This document shows positions 33,710 to 44,064 of a stretch of DNA of 64,000 bases, in pieces. Every line of letters begins with the position of its first letter. Positions within the stretch are counted from its first letter, which is position 1. The notes beneath the pieces were generated by a model. It had not been told where the DNA came from and made no database searches. It saw nothing but the letters and a program-made list of their open reading frames with translations. This stretch comes from Notospermus geniculatus (Eukaryota; Nemertea; Pilidiophora; Heteronemertea; Lineidae). Location of the stretch: contig NMRB01000169.1 in assembly GCA_002633025.1 (NCBI GenBank), forward strand, positions 454,857-518,856, written 5' to 3'. A program made the translations under genes and the position numbers.

Positions 33710-34895
33710 TGAGACCTTCCATTCAGGTTGGTGTTGATCTAAAAATAATTGGTAGTACAACCGGGCTTCAGTAACATGAGACCTTCCATTCAGGTTGGTG
33801 TTAACCCTCTCGGGACTGGACGATGTTGGAAAGTGCACAATTCGTAACATGAATCTGTGATGTCTCTACAAAAACGCGCCTAGCTCCCTAAAATTGCAAC
33901 CAAAACTGGCGACAAGGCACTCATTCTGGAGGCAACTGGATGGGCCACGATCTCATGGAGGTTTGCTTCTTCCAAAATGTCTGTGCGGAAATAGTCGCGT
34001 TCTGCCTACTTCTTCGTCAGGTTTCCAATCTTTAAACGTCCATATCTCGATAACCGTCATGACCGTTGCTCGTACGCGTCTGCAAATTCGCCAAAATGAA
34101 GCTACTTTTTTCTACTCTTTCTTTTGGCGCCAGTCGCGTCGTCGTAGCTGCTTCCGTTCCGGAGATATGGCCTTTTTGTCACAACATGTCAGATTTGCAC
34201 TTTGGAGTCTGTCAATCTAGGCCCCGGGACAAACGTTAAAATGCCATTTTAGCCAGGTTTCTTCAATCAGAGCCAAATCACGTATTGAGAGGGGGGAGGG
34301 GGGAGTCTCGCATTAAAAAATACGCAAAGAGAACGCGGATCGGTCCACTGGTTACGATTCTATGCCAGTTTGAATGTGCAAGGGTGTGTGGTACAGGCCC
34401 AACTCGCCAAACGGCGAGATCCGTCCCGAAAGGGTTAATCTAAAAGCAACATAATTTGGTAGTACAACCGGGCATTAGTAACAAGAGACCTTCCATTCAG
34501 GTTGGTGTTGATCTAAAGGCAATTGGTAGTACAACCGAGCATTAGTAACAAGAGGCCTTCCATTCAGGTTGGTGTTGATCTAAGGGCAATTGGTAGTACA
34601 ACCGAGCATTAGTAACAAGAGACCTTCCATTCAGGTTGGTGTTGATCTAAAGGCAATTGGTAGTACAACCGAGCATTAGTAACAAGAGACCTTCTATTCA
34701 GGTTGGTGTTGATCTTAAAGGCAATTGGTAGTACAACCGAGCATTAGTAACAAGAGACCTTCCATTCAGGTTGGTGTTGATCTAAAGGCAATTGGTAGTA
34801 CAACCGAGCATTAGTAACAAGAGACCTTCCATTCAGGTTGATGTTGATCTAAAGGCAATTGGTAGTACAACCGAGCATTAGTAACACTAGCATGG
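33710..34895. repeat. 67-bp minisatellite, ~8 copies, interrupted
   Basis: The unit is GAGACCTTCCATTCAGGTTG, GTGTTGATCTAAAGGCAATT, GGTAGTACAACCGAGCATTA, GTAACAA. Two units precede and about six follow the TTAA-flanked element at 33805-34434. On the minus strand the unit reads YYQLPLDQHQPEWKVSC, which is the C-terminus of the protein frames at 38360 and 35395. Confidence 0.9.
33805..34434. mobile_element. piggyBac-like element, 630 bp, TTAA flanks
   Basis: CCCTCTCGGGACTGGA at the left and TCCGTCCCGAAAGGG at the right pair imperfectly. TTAA lies on both sides (33801-33804, 34435-34438), where other 67-bp units have a single TTGA. TTAA plus CCCT ends fit piggyBac. It holds a 108-codon frame without similarity that I can recognise. 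Confidence 0.8.
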
Positions 34896-35394
34896 TACCC
34901 GTGGCGAGCACATTCACAGGATGCATGTGGCCAGAGGATGGCATTTTGCTGGACGTCTCTGTGTGGGGGGGAAATGTTTAGTGGGGGCCAACTCCTCGGA
35001 CAATAATCTAGGCCTATGGGAAGCAGATGGCAGCAGTTTTATGTGTTGAAGTTCCTATTTTCTGATCACCCTGCCTGGTTGAAGACAATGCATTATACCT
35101 AGTTCCGTCGGCCACCGTGTAGATAGTGTTGCGTACGAAGCGCCATCTACACGGTGGCCAGCGAAACCAGGCTAGTGGGCATTCCAAATCATTGGAAGTT
35201 TCTTCCTGCATTTTATTCGCTTAAGGGTAAAAAAATTTAATGCCACCCGCTTAAGGGCCACCCCATATCATTTTCAACACTTCCTGTGAAAATGGTGCCA
35301 TTTCGATCAGAAACCACGGAGGAGTTCGTGTTCGAAGTTAAAGCGCCACCGTCAATTATAATATAGATGAGACCTTCCTTTCAGGTGATCATGT

Positions 35395-35645
35395 TGATCT
35401 AAAAGCAATTGGTAGTAGGCTACAACCGGGCATAAATAACATGAGACTTTCCATTCACGTGGTGTTGATCTAAAAGCAATTGGTAGTACACTGACTTTTT
35501 ATTTCTCAGCATATTATACACGACCAAGCCACCGTAAGAATTCGCTACTAGGTAAGAATACCATTCAAAAACTCCATTGATACGCTGTGGTCGTTGGACA
35601 CTATGGTAGGGTAATGGCCCACAGATCGGAATCTTGAAGAGTAGG
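35395..35645 (-). pseudogene. 3' fragment of the paralogue of the 38360-39340 gene, broken by a transposon
   Basis: The minus strand reads LLFKIPICGPLPYHSVQRPQ, then INGVFEWY and VANSYGGLVVYNMLR, aligning without gaps to the C-terminal part of the larger frame (about 12 differences in 51 residues). It is cut at 35645 by the 634-bp element; no continuation of the coding sequence is found beyond 36289. It runs into 67-bp-type sequence at its 3' end. Confidence 0.7.
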
Positions 35646-36279
35646 CACTCGGAACACCTCGGGTCTTTCCGTCATACTTCGGGAAAGCCCCTCGGATGTC
35701 ATACAGTCATGCGCGGAGTGATTCTGGACGTGATCGCGTCTCCAAAATTGTTAGGCTGCCGCATCACTCATAACAAGTCGCCATCTCCGCGAACAAAATA
35801 TAACACCTGCAAACCCAGGCTGTCTGAAGGCGTGTTTATCGCTCAAATATCTATAAATTGACATATATTTGATACGCTGTATGTAACCTTGAAAGTGACA
35901 CTTCAGTAAATGTGTTTTATTACATATTTTGGTGGTTATGCCGGGCAAGTGAGAAAGTAGCTCTCGCCGCTTACGTATAATATACGTTGTAATGAAAGCC
36001 CTCAAATCAATACCCGATGAAAAACGCATGGACAGCATTGCATCAGTACACTGTTGACATGACTAAGTACTAAAGTACACAAAATGATCATATACATGTA
36101 ATGTGTGATTTTCGTCATTTCAATACTATATTTAGCGAACTATTTCTGAGCGGAAGAACACTCCGCCAGTCTGCGTAATCGGCGCGCCGCATCACATATC
36201 CTTCCATTTCAATATGGCCGCTTTTGTATGACATTAGAGATTGAAATCTGGCACAGTTTCAAGCTCTAAGTTGAGAATG
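35646..36279. mobile_element. 634-bp element with 10-bp target duplication (copy 2)
   Basis: GAAGAGTAGG occurs at 35636-35645 and 36280-36289; the paralogous gene has it once at 38561-38570. Sequence is close to 21404-22033 along its whole length. Bases 36290-37130 hold no recognised feature except short ATTCGTACAG/CAGTGCGTACAG words. Confidence 0.9.
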
Positions 36280-37233
36280 GAAGAGTAGGGTGTGACTCTC
36301 CTCTTTCCTATACATTAATGCTTAATGTCGCAGCTTGTCGAGGGAATGTCGCAGACTTTAGATTCGCCCCTTGTCGTGGGAAAAGGTCGCCAGTGGGACA
36401 CGCCCATAAATGCAGCTTAAGAGCCAGTCCCGCAAATCCATTCGCCGCTTTACTCATCAACATTCATTCTATCTACCACCCAGGAAATCATCGCACCAAT
36501 CTAACAAACCGGAGACAGGGGGCCCTTAGTACTAGAGGTATTCATTTTCTCATGTTAGTGTTATTTGCTGTACTCCGAGGCCGAAAAAAGGCAGATTTAA
36601 TCACCAATATTGTAAACAAATAAGACTGACAATGCGTACAGTACTTCAACTATACCAACTGGCAGTGCGTACAGTCGCTCCGACTGACCTAGCGAGAAAA
36701 TACTGACAATTCGTACAGGTGTTTTTTTACAAAATGCCTATTTATCTTGCAACAAGGGCGTGTAAAGCAAAGCCTACTATGTACACAGGTGCAGTATTAC
36801 CTGGGCCAAATATGAGTAGAAGTAGAGGCAATTATGTGCTATGTTTCACTCAAAAATTGCAATTTTGCATCAGAACGGGAGCAATATCATGCAAACATGG
36901 CCATTGCTTCACACTGCAAAGTCTATGTAAAACGAACCTATGGGGCACTGTGGGCATATTACATAATGTTCACATATCGCAGCAAATCATTGGCTATCCA
37001 TCTTTCCTTCCGAGTCTACAAATGATTTTGTGAATGCATCGTCTGCTATCAGCTCAGGACCGGATATTCTGACAATGCGTACAGTAAAATTTGAATCACC
37101 AGCGTGTTCTCGGTCCAGGGTTTTCGAATAACCTTCTCCTGTCCGAACAAAATTCACCAATTGTTCGGGGAAAAAGTTAGCGTCCCGATTGACCGAAATC
37201 CAGTTTAAGCCAAGGGTGAGCAACCGGGCATTA

Positions 37234-38356
37234 AGGGCGGCGCACACGTGTGACTAAAATGGGGGCGACTACCGATGCGGCTACGTCGCATGCGATAATT
37301 ACCTTTGAGGTCGATCAGTGATGTCATCCACGACATCACTGATCTTCCAAGGAAGCATTTGTCGCAAACGAGTCAACAAAAACTAAAATGAAATGGTCCA
37401 TGGACCACGTGCTCACCTGTTGGACATAATACTTATAGTGTAATGACAGAGGGAGGTACATATCAGTTGTGATGAGCAATCTGGGTCAAGTATTTCCCGA
37501 GTTACAGGACTTTGATGATTTTGGGGTTATGCCACCTGGTGGCCATATTGGACGTCCAATCGGGCCGAAGTTTTATGTCCACATATAGATTATCTAGAGG
37601 GAGCCACATATCAAATTTGCGCACTCTGCGTCACGTCATTCCGGACTTATAGCACTTTGATGATTTTCGGGTTATGCAACCTGGCGGCCATATTGGAAGT
37701 CAAATCAGGCCGAAATTTGATGAGCACGTAAAGGTCATCTAGAGGGAGGTACATATCATGTTTGGGCACTCCGGATCAAGCCGTTTCTGAGTTATAGCAC
37801 TCAGATGATTTTCAGGTTGCGCCACCTGGCGGCCATATTGGATGTCCCATCGCACCGAAACTCGTTTTTTAAGGTACCCCTCTAATACATGTTTATGCAA
37901 GATATGAAGTCGTTCAGTGAAATAATGGCGAACTGTGGCAGGTTCGTTACTTTTGTACAAATTTGACCTCTGTGACCTTGAAAAGTAGGTCAAATCAAAA
38001 ACCCGTTGTATCCTCATTAAATACACCTGTGATAAAAATTTGGAGATGATCCAGTCATTAGTTCAGGCGTTATTGCACGTTTTGTGTTTTGGTTTTGGCC
38101 ATCTGGTGGCCAAGCCAAGAATTGAATCGGACCGAAACTTCGTGTCATAGGTCATCTGACCTAGGGGTATAAAGTTTCGGGTCAGTAACCCCAGCGGTTA
38201 CGAAACGTCCCTGCTAACGGACGACGACGACGGACACCGCATGACGACAAAAGTTCACATGTGAGCTAAAAACTAAAAATATGTTCAGTCGCTGATGTGG
38301 TCGCAAGGCCGGTCGCCTAGAAAATCGCTCGAAAAATCGCAAGTGTGCGCCGCCCT
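37234..38356. mobile_element. TWA-type element carrying family P copy 3
   Basis: AGGGCGGCGCACACGTGTGA and GTGTGCGCCGCCCT form the ends, TTA flanks both sides (37231-37233, 38357-38359). The host is GGGCATTAGT of the 67-bp family, so the empty site is known from neighbouring units. Family P (37386-38272) is nested within. Confidence 0.85.
37386..38272. repeat. Family P repeat, copy 3
   Basis: It has GGTCCATGGACC, two to three ~145-bp units, the CGAAACGTCC module and the end AAAGTTCACATGTGAGCTAAAAA. Confidence 0.8.
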
Positions 38357-39340
38357 TTAGTCACATGAGACCTTCCATTCATGTTGATGTTGATCTAAAA
38401 GCAATTGGTAGTACTTTGACTTTCTACCTCTTAGCATATCATACTGGACCAAGCCACCGTAGGAATTCGCTACTTGGTGATAATACCATGTAAAAACTCC
38501 ATTGATAAGCTGTCCTCGTTGGAAACTATGGTAGGGTAATGGCCCACAGATCGAAATCTTGAAGAGTAGGCTGATTTTCCCTCTTTGACAGCGAAGAAAT
38601 AGAAATATATCATTTGATTGATCCCATACATCTAGCCTATTGTTCTGAAAAAATGTTTTCGATTCTGCCCCAACAAGAAAGGGATACTTCTTTTTGTAGC
38701 CAGATGCTTTAGTGAAGACATATCGAGTTTTCTTTCTACCATATGAAGACATTAAAACCAAACCCTCTCTCAGGAGCAGGTACGTCCCTCCCCGACTGGA
38801 GTCTAAGCATGTTTCATTAACCAATAATAATCGCAGGCGAAGATGTTCAAACAGAGTATCAAACATATATAAACGTGCCTTTTTACCATAGGGGTGATAT
38901 GACAATAAAGCAAATGCTTTATTAGGCCCAGTTCGGTTCGTTCCAAGAATCAACTTTTGATATGCTTGTTTCGCCAGGTTTGCGGGCAGAAGAATTGTTG
39001 CTACCACCTTTCCGTGTATATTGGAAGCAATCCACGAAGATGTTTTCTCCCTAACAGTGAAATTCCTACATTTCGCAATAATTCGATCTCCACTGAGGCT
39101 AGGATAGCTAACCATGCCCTTCATTTTAAACTCCCAACGGTGTTGGTATTCTAATCCTCCGTTAAATGACAGTTCAACTCCGTAGAAAAAGTAGGTAAGA
39201 AAAGCCCTTGAAATGATAATGAAAATGTTGTCCACACAACACAAAGCCCATTCTCTTATAGTAGTTACCTCTCGAGGCACTCTGACCAACCAGGGTCCTG
39301 AATCTCCCTTGTTATCTACCGAGGAAGAACCCGTCAACGA
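38357..39340 (-). CDS. Unrecognised protein, 5'-incomplete, ~326 codons
   Basis: A 326-codon open frame on the minus strand ends at TAA (38357-38359). I do not recognise the family. The composition is ordinary for a soluble protein (many aromatic and hydrophobic strand-like stretches such as LLLREGLVLMSSYG, FLVGAES, RLDVWDQSND), which would suit a beta-propeller or an F-box/WD-like protein, but this is weak inference. There is no ATG at the start; the first Met is in MKGMVSYPSL, and a transposon boundary lies at 39346, so the 5' end is missing or in another exon. A second, diverged copy of the last ~55 codons at 35395-35645 keeps the frame, which supports real coding origin. The final ~18 codons (YYQLLLDQHQHEWKVSC) coincide with the 67-bp minisatellite unit, so the true stop of the ancestral gene is unclear. 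Confidence 0.6.
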   Translation of the reverse strand, partial: SLTGSSSVDNKGDSGPWLVRVPREVTTIREWALCCVDNIFIIISRAFLTYFFYGVELSFNGGLEYQHRWEFKMKGMVSYPSLSGDRIIAKCRNFTVREKTSSWIASNIHGKVVATILLPANLAKQAYQKLILGTNRTGPNKAFALLSYHPYGKKARLYMFDTLFEHLRLRLLLVNETCLDSSRGGTYLLLREGLVLMSSYGRKKTRYVFTKASGYKKKYPFLVGAESKTFFQNNRLDVWDQSNDIFLFLRCQRGKISLLFKISICGPLPYHSFQRGQLINGVFTWYYHQVANSYGGLVQYDMLRGRKSKYYQLLLDQHQHEWKVSCD

Positions 39341-39368
39341 TATTAAAAGCCCGTTTCCACTATAATAG

Positions 39369-40629
39369 AGAGGTTAAGATCTTGAACGCGAACGACAAAC
39401 GTGAACGGGAATGACGTCATTGTCGTTCCCGTGAAAAATTCGCGTATATCTGGTTAAGAAGTGAATTAACCAGGAACGTGAACGCCATCTATTGTTTAAG
39501 TAATTGGGCATGCATTGTACGTGTGTCGCGAACAATGGTAGTTTATATTGGTACCATCTCCGACGCTGAGGTCAGACGGTTTCATCTTACTGACTCTACC
39601 ACCTGCAGGTCCGGACTATTTCAGCGGAGGATCGTATATATAGGTCACAGTTGTTTCCAGTAATGCAAATGGAACTGAAGTATTTCATGGTTTTATCCAC
39701 AAACGAAACCCATGCGACCCAATTTAATTCTCGTTCGTATGCCACGTTCAAACGACAAATCGCCTGTTTCTGCGTTCACCTCTTCCGAGAACGCAATCGG
39801 GTGGCGAGAAGCAGTGACGCAATGCCAGCCTTTATTGGCCACGGTTAGTAGTTATGCAATGGGAACAATAGCCCTGTTTACACTACATAAAAACCCGCGT
39901 CTCACCCGGACTTTTTCTGTCTACACCTGTTAAAAGCGCGGGTCTAAGAGACCCGGGGATGAAAAGTCCGGGCTTTTTGAGCCCTCCGATTTCGAAGGGT
40001 TTTTGGAGGGCTTAATTGAGACCCGCGTCTCCTGCGGGTTTTTTAAGTAGTGTAGACGCAATAGACCCGGGCTTTATCTAGTTCTTGAACACCGCGACAG
40101 GCGGCGTGTCTTGTGGGCATGCGCGGTAAACATCCAGCACTCCAATTTGGCGCCTCCTGTTCGTGAAGAGTACGCTCCAGCAGCGACCCTATCGCCGGGC
40201 GTAGCAATTAAAGTTCAGCTAGATTTTGGTAGTGTAGACGCTCGCCGGGTCTCAGGCGGGTTTTTTCCAGGCCCGGGCTTGACACGGGCTCAAAAAGCCC
40301 GGGGGTTTCTATGTAGTGTAACCACAGCTAGTGTTGCTGGCATAATTGAGTATGGCCGAACTCACCCCTCTACAAACATTACATCATGCCTATTGGATTG
40401 ATTCCTTGAATATGGGGTTCACAGCCAAGACCTCCATAAGAAGATCTGTCTAGGCTATTCATTCGGATCACCTGAGCTCAACACCTCCTTCAGGACAATA
40501 GATTTAGGAAGAGGAATTCCTGTACAAGAAACGGCGTTCAAACGCGAATGGGTTTGTCACGTGGCTGCCTACTGACGTCACTCGCGTTCATGTTTGTCGT
40601 TCGCGTTCAGGATCTTAACCTCACTAATA
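39369..40629. mobile_element. GAGGTTAAGATC-end element nested in 39347-40794
   Basis: Arms of ~55 bp (GAGGTTAAGATCTTGAACGC... / ...GCGTTCAGGATCTTAACCTC) pair. The uninterrupted host sequence CACTATAGCGGATT is seen on the other arm of the host element. Confidence 0.75.
39870..40329. mobile_element. AGCCCTGTTTACAC-end element nested inside 39369-40629
   Basis: AGCCCTGTTTACACTACATA and TATGTAGTGTAACCACAGCT form the ends. The interior is rich in CCCGGG, GAGACCCG and CCCGGGTCT words. Same family as 62977-63552; end fragments at 61205-61315 and 62200-62312. Confidence 0.7.
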
Positions 40630-40860
40630 GCGGATTCCGCGGCGGTTTCCGGCGAGCGGTGCGGTTTTCACAGGGCTTTGGATAATCCTTCGATGGTTTA
40701 ACAATACAATGGCCTTTTGATTATACCAATGCCTGTGAAAACCGCCCCGCTCGCCGCAAGACGCGGCAGAATCCGCTATAGTGGAAACGGGCCTTTATTC
40801 GAATATTCGCGATGCCTCTGAACGCGACGCGATCATTCAGTCGCATCGTGTAGCTTATTA

Positions 40861-41001
40861 AGGGTGGGTATACACTACACGCGATTCGCCCAACGCATGC
40901 GATGGTTCTTTGCTATTTCATGCCGCAATGCCTCCCAAACAAAAGCAATTCGCGTGCGATTCCAAATCGCTTGGCGAATCGCTTCTAGTGTGCACCCACC
41001 C
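40861..41001. mobile_element. 141-bp TWA-type foldback element
   Basis: AGGGTGGGTATACACTACACG and its counterpart CTAGTGTGCACCCACCCT pair; TTA precedes. It abuts the next element. Confidence 0.7.
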
Positions 41002-41004
41002 TAA

Positions 41005-41184
41005 AGGCCTGTATTCACTACAACGGTTTCCGGTGCGGTTTGCGGCGCGGGCGCGATTTTCACAGGCATTGGGACAATTAACACGCCATGTATTGTTAAA
41101 CCATCGAAGGATTATCCAAAACCCTGTGAAAAAATCCCGGCGCGGCAAACCGCAGCGGTAACCCGGACTAGTGGATACAGGCCT
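41005..41184. mobile_element. 180-bp TWA-type foldback element
   Basis: AGGCCTGTATTCACTACAACG and CACTAGTGGATACAGGCCT are the ends; TAA on both sides (41002-41004, 41185-41187). Confidence 0.85.
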
Positions 41185-42290
41185 TAATGCTGAACTGCAT
41201 GCATAAAACGAGGGCCTATCACGTTAAAAAAAAACGCCCGCGCCGCAGCGCGGGCAGTACCCGAAATAACCTGGGACATCTGCCATGTTTTAGTGGGACT
41301 CCAAACATGATAGAGCACCCAAGCATGTAGGTGGCAGCACCTTATTTGCGTCGGTATGTACAGGCTATACAGACAGTACACGCCCATGGCATGAAATGGC
41401 GGAAGAGCTGCAACAAAACAAATATTTGAGAAGCTTGTTATACGTCTACGCCTAACAGACTATCATACACCCAAAAATTAGCCTACAGCATTCAATTGCC
41501 AGATGTTTCATTCACTTATCGGGCCACGCCTATCCATACTAGGCCTCCGGAACATGCACACACTGAGCTAAGGGTCGAAGAAAAACAACCTAATTTAGGC
41601 CTAGCAAATATGCCATGAGAACCGAGGCCGAAATGAAAAAAGACGGAAAACAGTAATATGAATGAATGCTCACCTGATACACATCCTGACAGTCAGAAGT
41701 AGCCGACAGCGGAACATTTTGTTCACTAGTATTCCTCGTCACCGAATGTTGACGTGTGCCTTTCCTGTAGCCTCGGTCATATGATCAATACTCGATGAAC
41801 GGACAATAGGCCTACATAGGCATTTTATACCTCATTGTGAAACCTGGAAACGACTATACCCCAATACGCAATAACTTCGCCGAGAAAAAGGACTCGAATA
41901 AGCACAGCGGACCGCTGGTCTAGTGGAAAACGCGCCGGTCTTCCAAGCCGAAACTTGGAGGTTCGAATCCGGATCCGGGCTATTCCTTTTTTCATTTGAA
42001 TACTTTTTCAGTAGGGTATTTCGCTTTTCTAACATGTAGACCCACAGGCACATGCACTTACAGCGTTGATCACTTGCTGGTGGTCAGGACGCAAATAAGG
42101 TGCTGCCACCTACATGCTTCGGTACTCTATCATGTTCGGAGTCCCACTAAAACATGGCGGATGTCCCAGGTTATTTCAGGTACTGCCCGCGCTGTGGTGC
42201 GGGCGTTTTTTAAAAACGTGCGAGACCCTGGTTTTATGCATGCAGTTCAGCTTTAAAGGCCTGTATCCACTAGACCGGTTTCCGTCGCTG
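41165..42290. repeat. Large inverted repeat (~190-bp arms) enclosing a tRNA-like sequence
   Basis: Arms at 41165-41353 and 42088-42280 pair closely through ACTGCATGCATAAAAC, GCGCGGGCAGTACC, CATGTTTTAGTGGGACTCC and ATGTAGGTGGCAGCACC. The 735-bp centre has a tRNA-like sequence at 41908-41985 and otherwise nothing recognised. The outer edges run into AGGCCTGTATCCACTAG ends on both sides. Confidence 0.8.
41908..41985 (+). ncRNA. tRNA-like sequence, Gly/Glu type
   Basis: A perfect A box (TGGTCTAGTGG) and B box (GGTTCGAATCC), with an anticodon loop CTTCCAA (TCC, glycine). The D-arm is as in tRNA-Glu/Gly. The acceptor and T stems pair poorly, so it is probably a pseudogene or SINE head rather than a functional tRNA. 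Confidence 0.5.
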
Positions 42291-43133
42291 TTGCCGCACC
42301 GGTTTCCCGCGCCGGGATCCGCATCAAATGCTTTAATAGATTTCCCATTATGTCTTTCCACTTAAGCGATCCGGCAAAAATGATGTAATCTCCGCTGCGA
42401 GGCTACGGGAACGGGGAAAATCAGATTGCAAAAAAGGCATTCAGTGCGGGAACCCGCACCGGTTGGTTCTGATGAAATTATACAATTTCAATAAACTACT
42501 GGCTCAAGGATTCTGTTTCTTTATGTATTATCGCTTCAATGCCATATGAAGCTGTGCTCTACATGTTTTTCTCCATTTGAACCTGTATTTGGCGAGAAAC
42601 ATGCCAGACTTTATAGAGCGACTCATTTGCGGTTAATCGTACAAGTGGAAACCCCTTTCCGTAATTCCCGCCGCTACGGAATCCGTCGCGGTAAACCGCA
42701 CGGGAATCGCAATGCGACGACCGACGCGCGACCTAGCGTTCGACGCCGATCCCGTCGTGCGATTTTGTCCACATCCAATCGCGGGAGTGTGTCAGAATGC
42801 TCTCGCGATAATTTTTAGTTGTGCGAGTCATTACGTAACAACGGCGTAACCTATTTTCAACTCGAAAATACCGCCGCGGTATTGAATTCAGTGCCTTTGG
42901 ATGCATAAACATGAGCCTAGTTGATCCCATGACCACAACACTCTTCATTCATTGGTAGGTCGCCGCGATCAGACGCAGAGTTCAAATTGGTTGAACTCTT
43001 GAAAATCGCACGCCGAGGAGTCGTGCGACCTGACACCGATGACAATCGCAGAGGAACGCTGAATGAACGTATGAATCAACACGACTTTGTCGGCGTCCAG
43101 ATTTTGATCGTGCGTCGAAGTATGAATTGAGCT
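42254..43133. repeat. Degenerate TWA-type element ends
   Basis: An AGGCCTGTATCCACTAG end at 42254 has no clear partner. From about 42690 sequence of the 43137 family (CGACCGACGCGCGACC, TTCGACGCCGATCCC) begins, and a right end GTCGAAGTATGAATTGAGCT occurs at 43133. It looks like overlapping, decayed copies. Confidence 0.5.
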
Positions 43134-43136
43134 TAA

Positions 43137-43367
43137 AGCCTTGTTTATACTTCGACGCACGACCATCGCCGGCGACCGACGCGCGATCTTGCGTTCGACG
43201 CCGACCCCATCGTGCGATTTGGTCGGCATCCAATCGCGAGGCTGTAATTACTTGAGTAATTTCATAACGGGTCGCCGTCTCTAAAGTACGCTGGACTGTG
43301 AATCAATTCTGCGAAGTCGGGCGTGCGTCAGACGCCGATTGACTTGCGTCGAAGTATAAACTAGGCT
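43137..43367. mobile_element. 231-bp TWA-type element (family also at 52421)
   Basis: AGCCTTGTTTATACTTCGACG and CGTCGAAGTATAAACTAGGCT are the ends; TAA on both sides. It is the reverse orientation of 52421-52664. Confidence 0.85.
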
Positions 43368-43369
43368 TA

Positions 43370-44061
43370 AGCCAGGCGCACACTGCCCTTGCGGCCTGCG
43401 ATTTTTGACGGGTGTAACGTCGATCAGTGTTCCCCGTATTTCTGTGTTTTTCCTATTATTTCCCTCCTGACGGATTAAGCGGCAACTAACCCAACAATAA
43501 CCATTCTAGGCCGCGTCTATTGTTGGGGAACACTGAGCTACAGAAACACTCACAGATGTTACACCTGGTCTCTTGTTGGGGAACACTGAACTACAGAAAC
43601 ACTCACCGACTTTACACTGGCGCCTGATTCGCCGGCGTCGTTTACAAACGACGCCGTCCTGAATATGGTTGCGTCGTGGTGTGCGGATGAACTTGCAATG
43701 ATATCGATCTATACGGAAAGATGCTACCGAAACTCTCCGGAAACAGCCGATAATGACGTCATTTTAAAATCATGTGACGTCAGGAAGGGATTACATTGGT
43801 CGACTGCCCCAAGATACGGCGGGAGGCTCCGGTGAACCCCGCACACTGCTTGCGGTGGAGGACGCCGGCGAATCCGACGCCGACAAATATCAAATCAGTT
43901 TGATTCCTGCAAAAGTGCAATCATGGCTGCAGCATGGATCGCCGGCAAAAAAATCGTTGCGATATGGTAACGGCGTTCTCCGCACACACCAACACTTGCG
44001 GCACTGCGATTCTTGACGCCGGTCAAAAATCGCATGCCGTAAGGGCAGTGTGCGCCTGGCT
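43370..44061. mobile_element. 692-bp TWA-type element adjoining the previous one
   Basis: AGCCAGGCGCACACTGCCC and GGGCAGTGTGCGCCTGGCT pair; TTA on both sides (43367-43369 and 44062-44064). The interior has two copies of TTGTTGGGGAACACTGA (around 43520 and 43570). Confidence 0.85.
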
Positions 44062-44064
44062 TTA

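Larger units (their letters stand above)
39347..40794. mobile_element. TWA-type element with two further elements nested inside
   Basis: The ends AAGCCCGTTTCCACTATA and TATAGTGGAAACGGGCCT pair, with TAA/TTA flanks. Its unbroken arm (40630-40794) shares the CACAGGG and GATAATCCTTCGATGG core with 41005-41184. The left arm is interrupted by the element 39369-40629. Confidence 0.8.
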
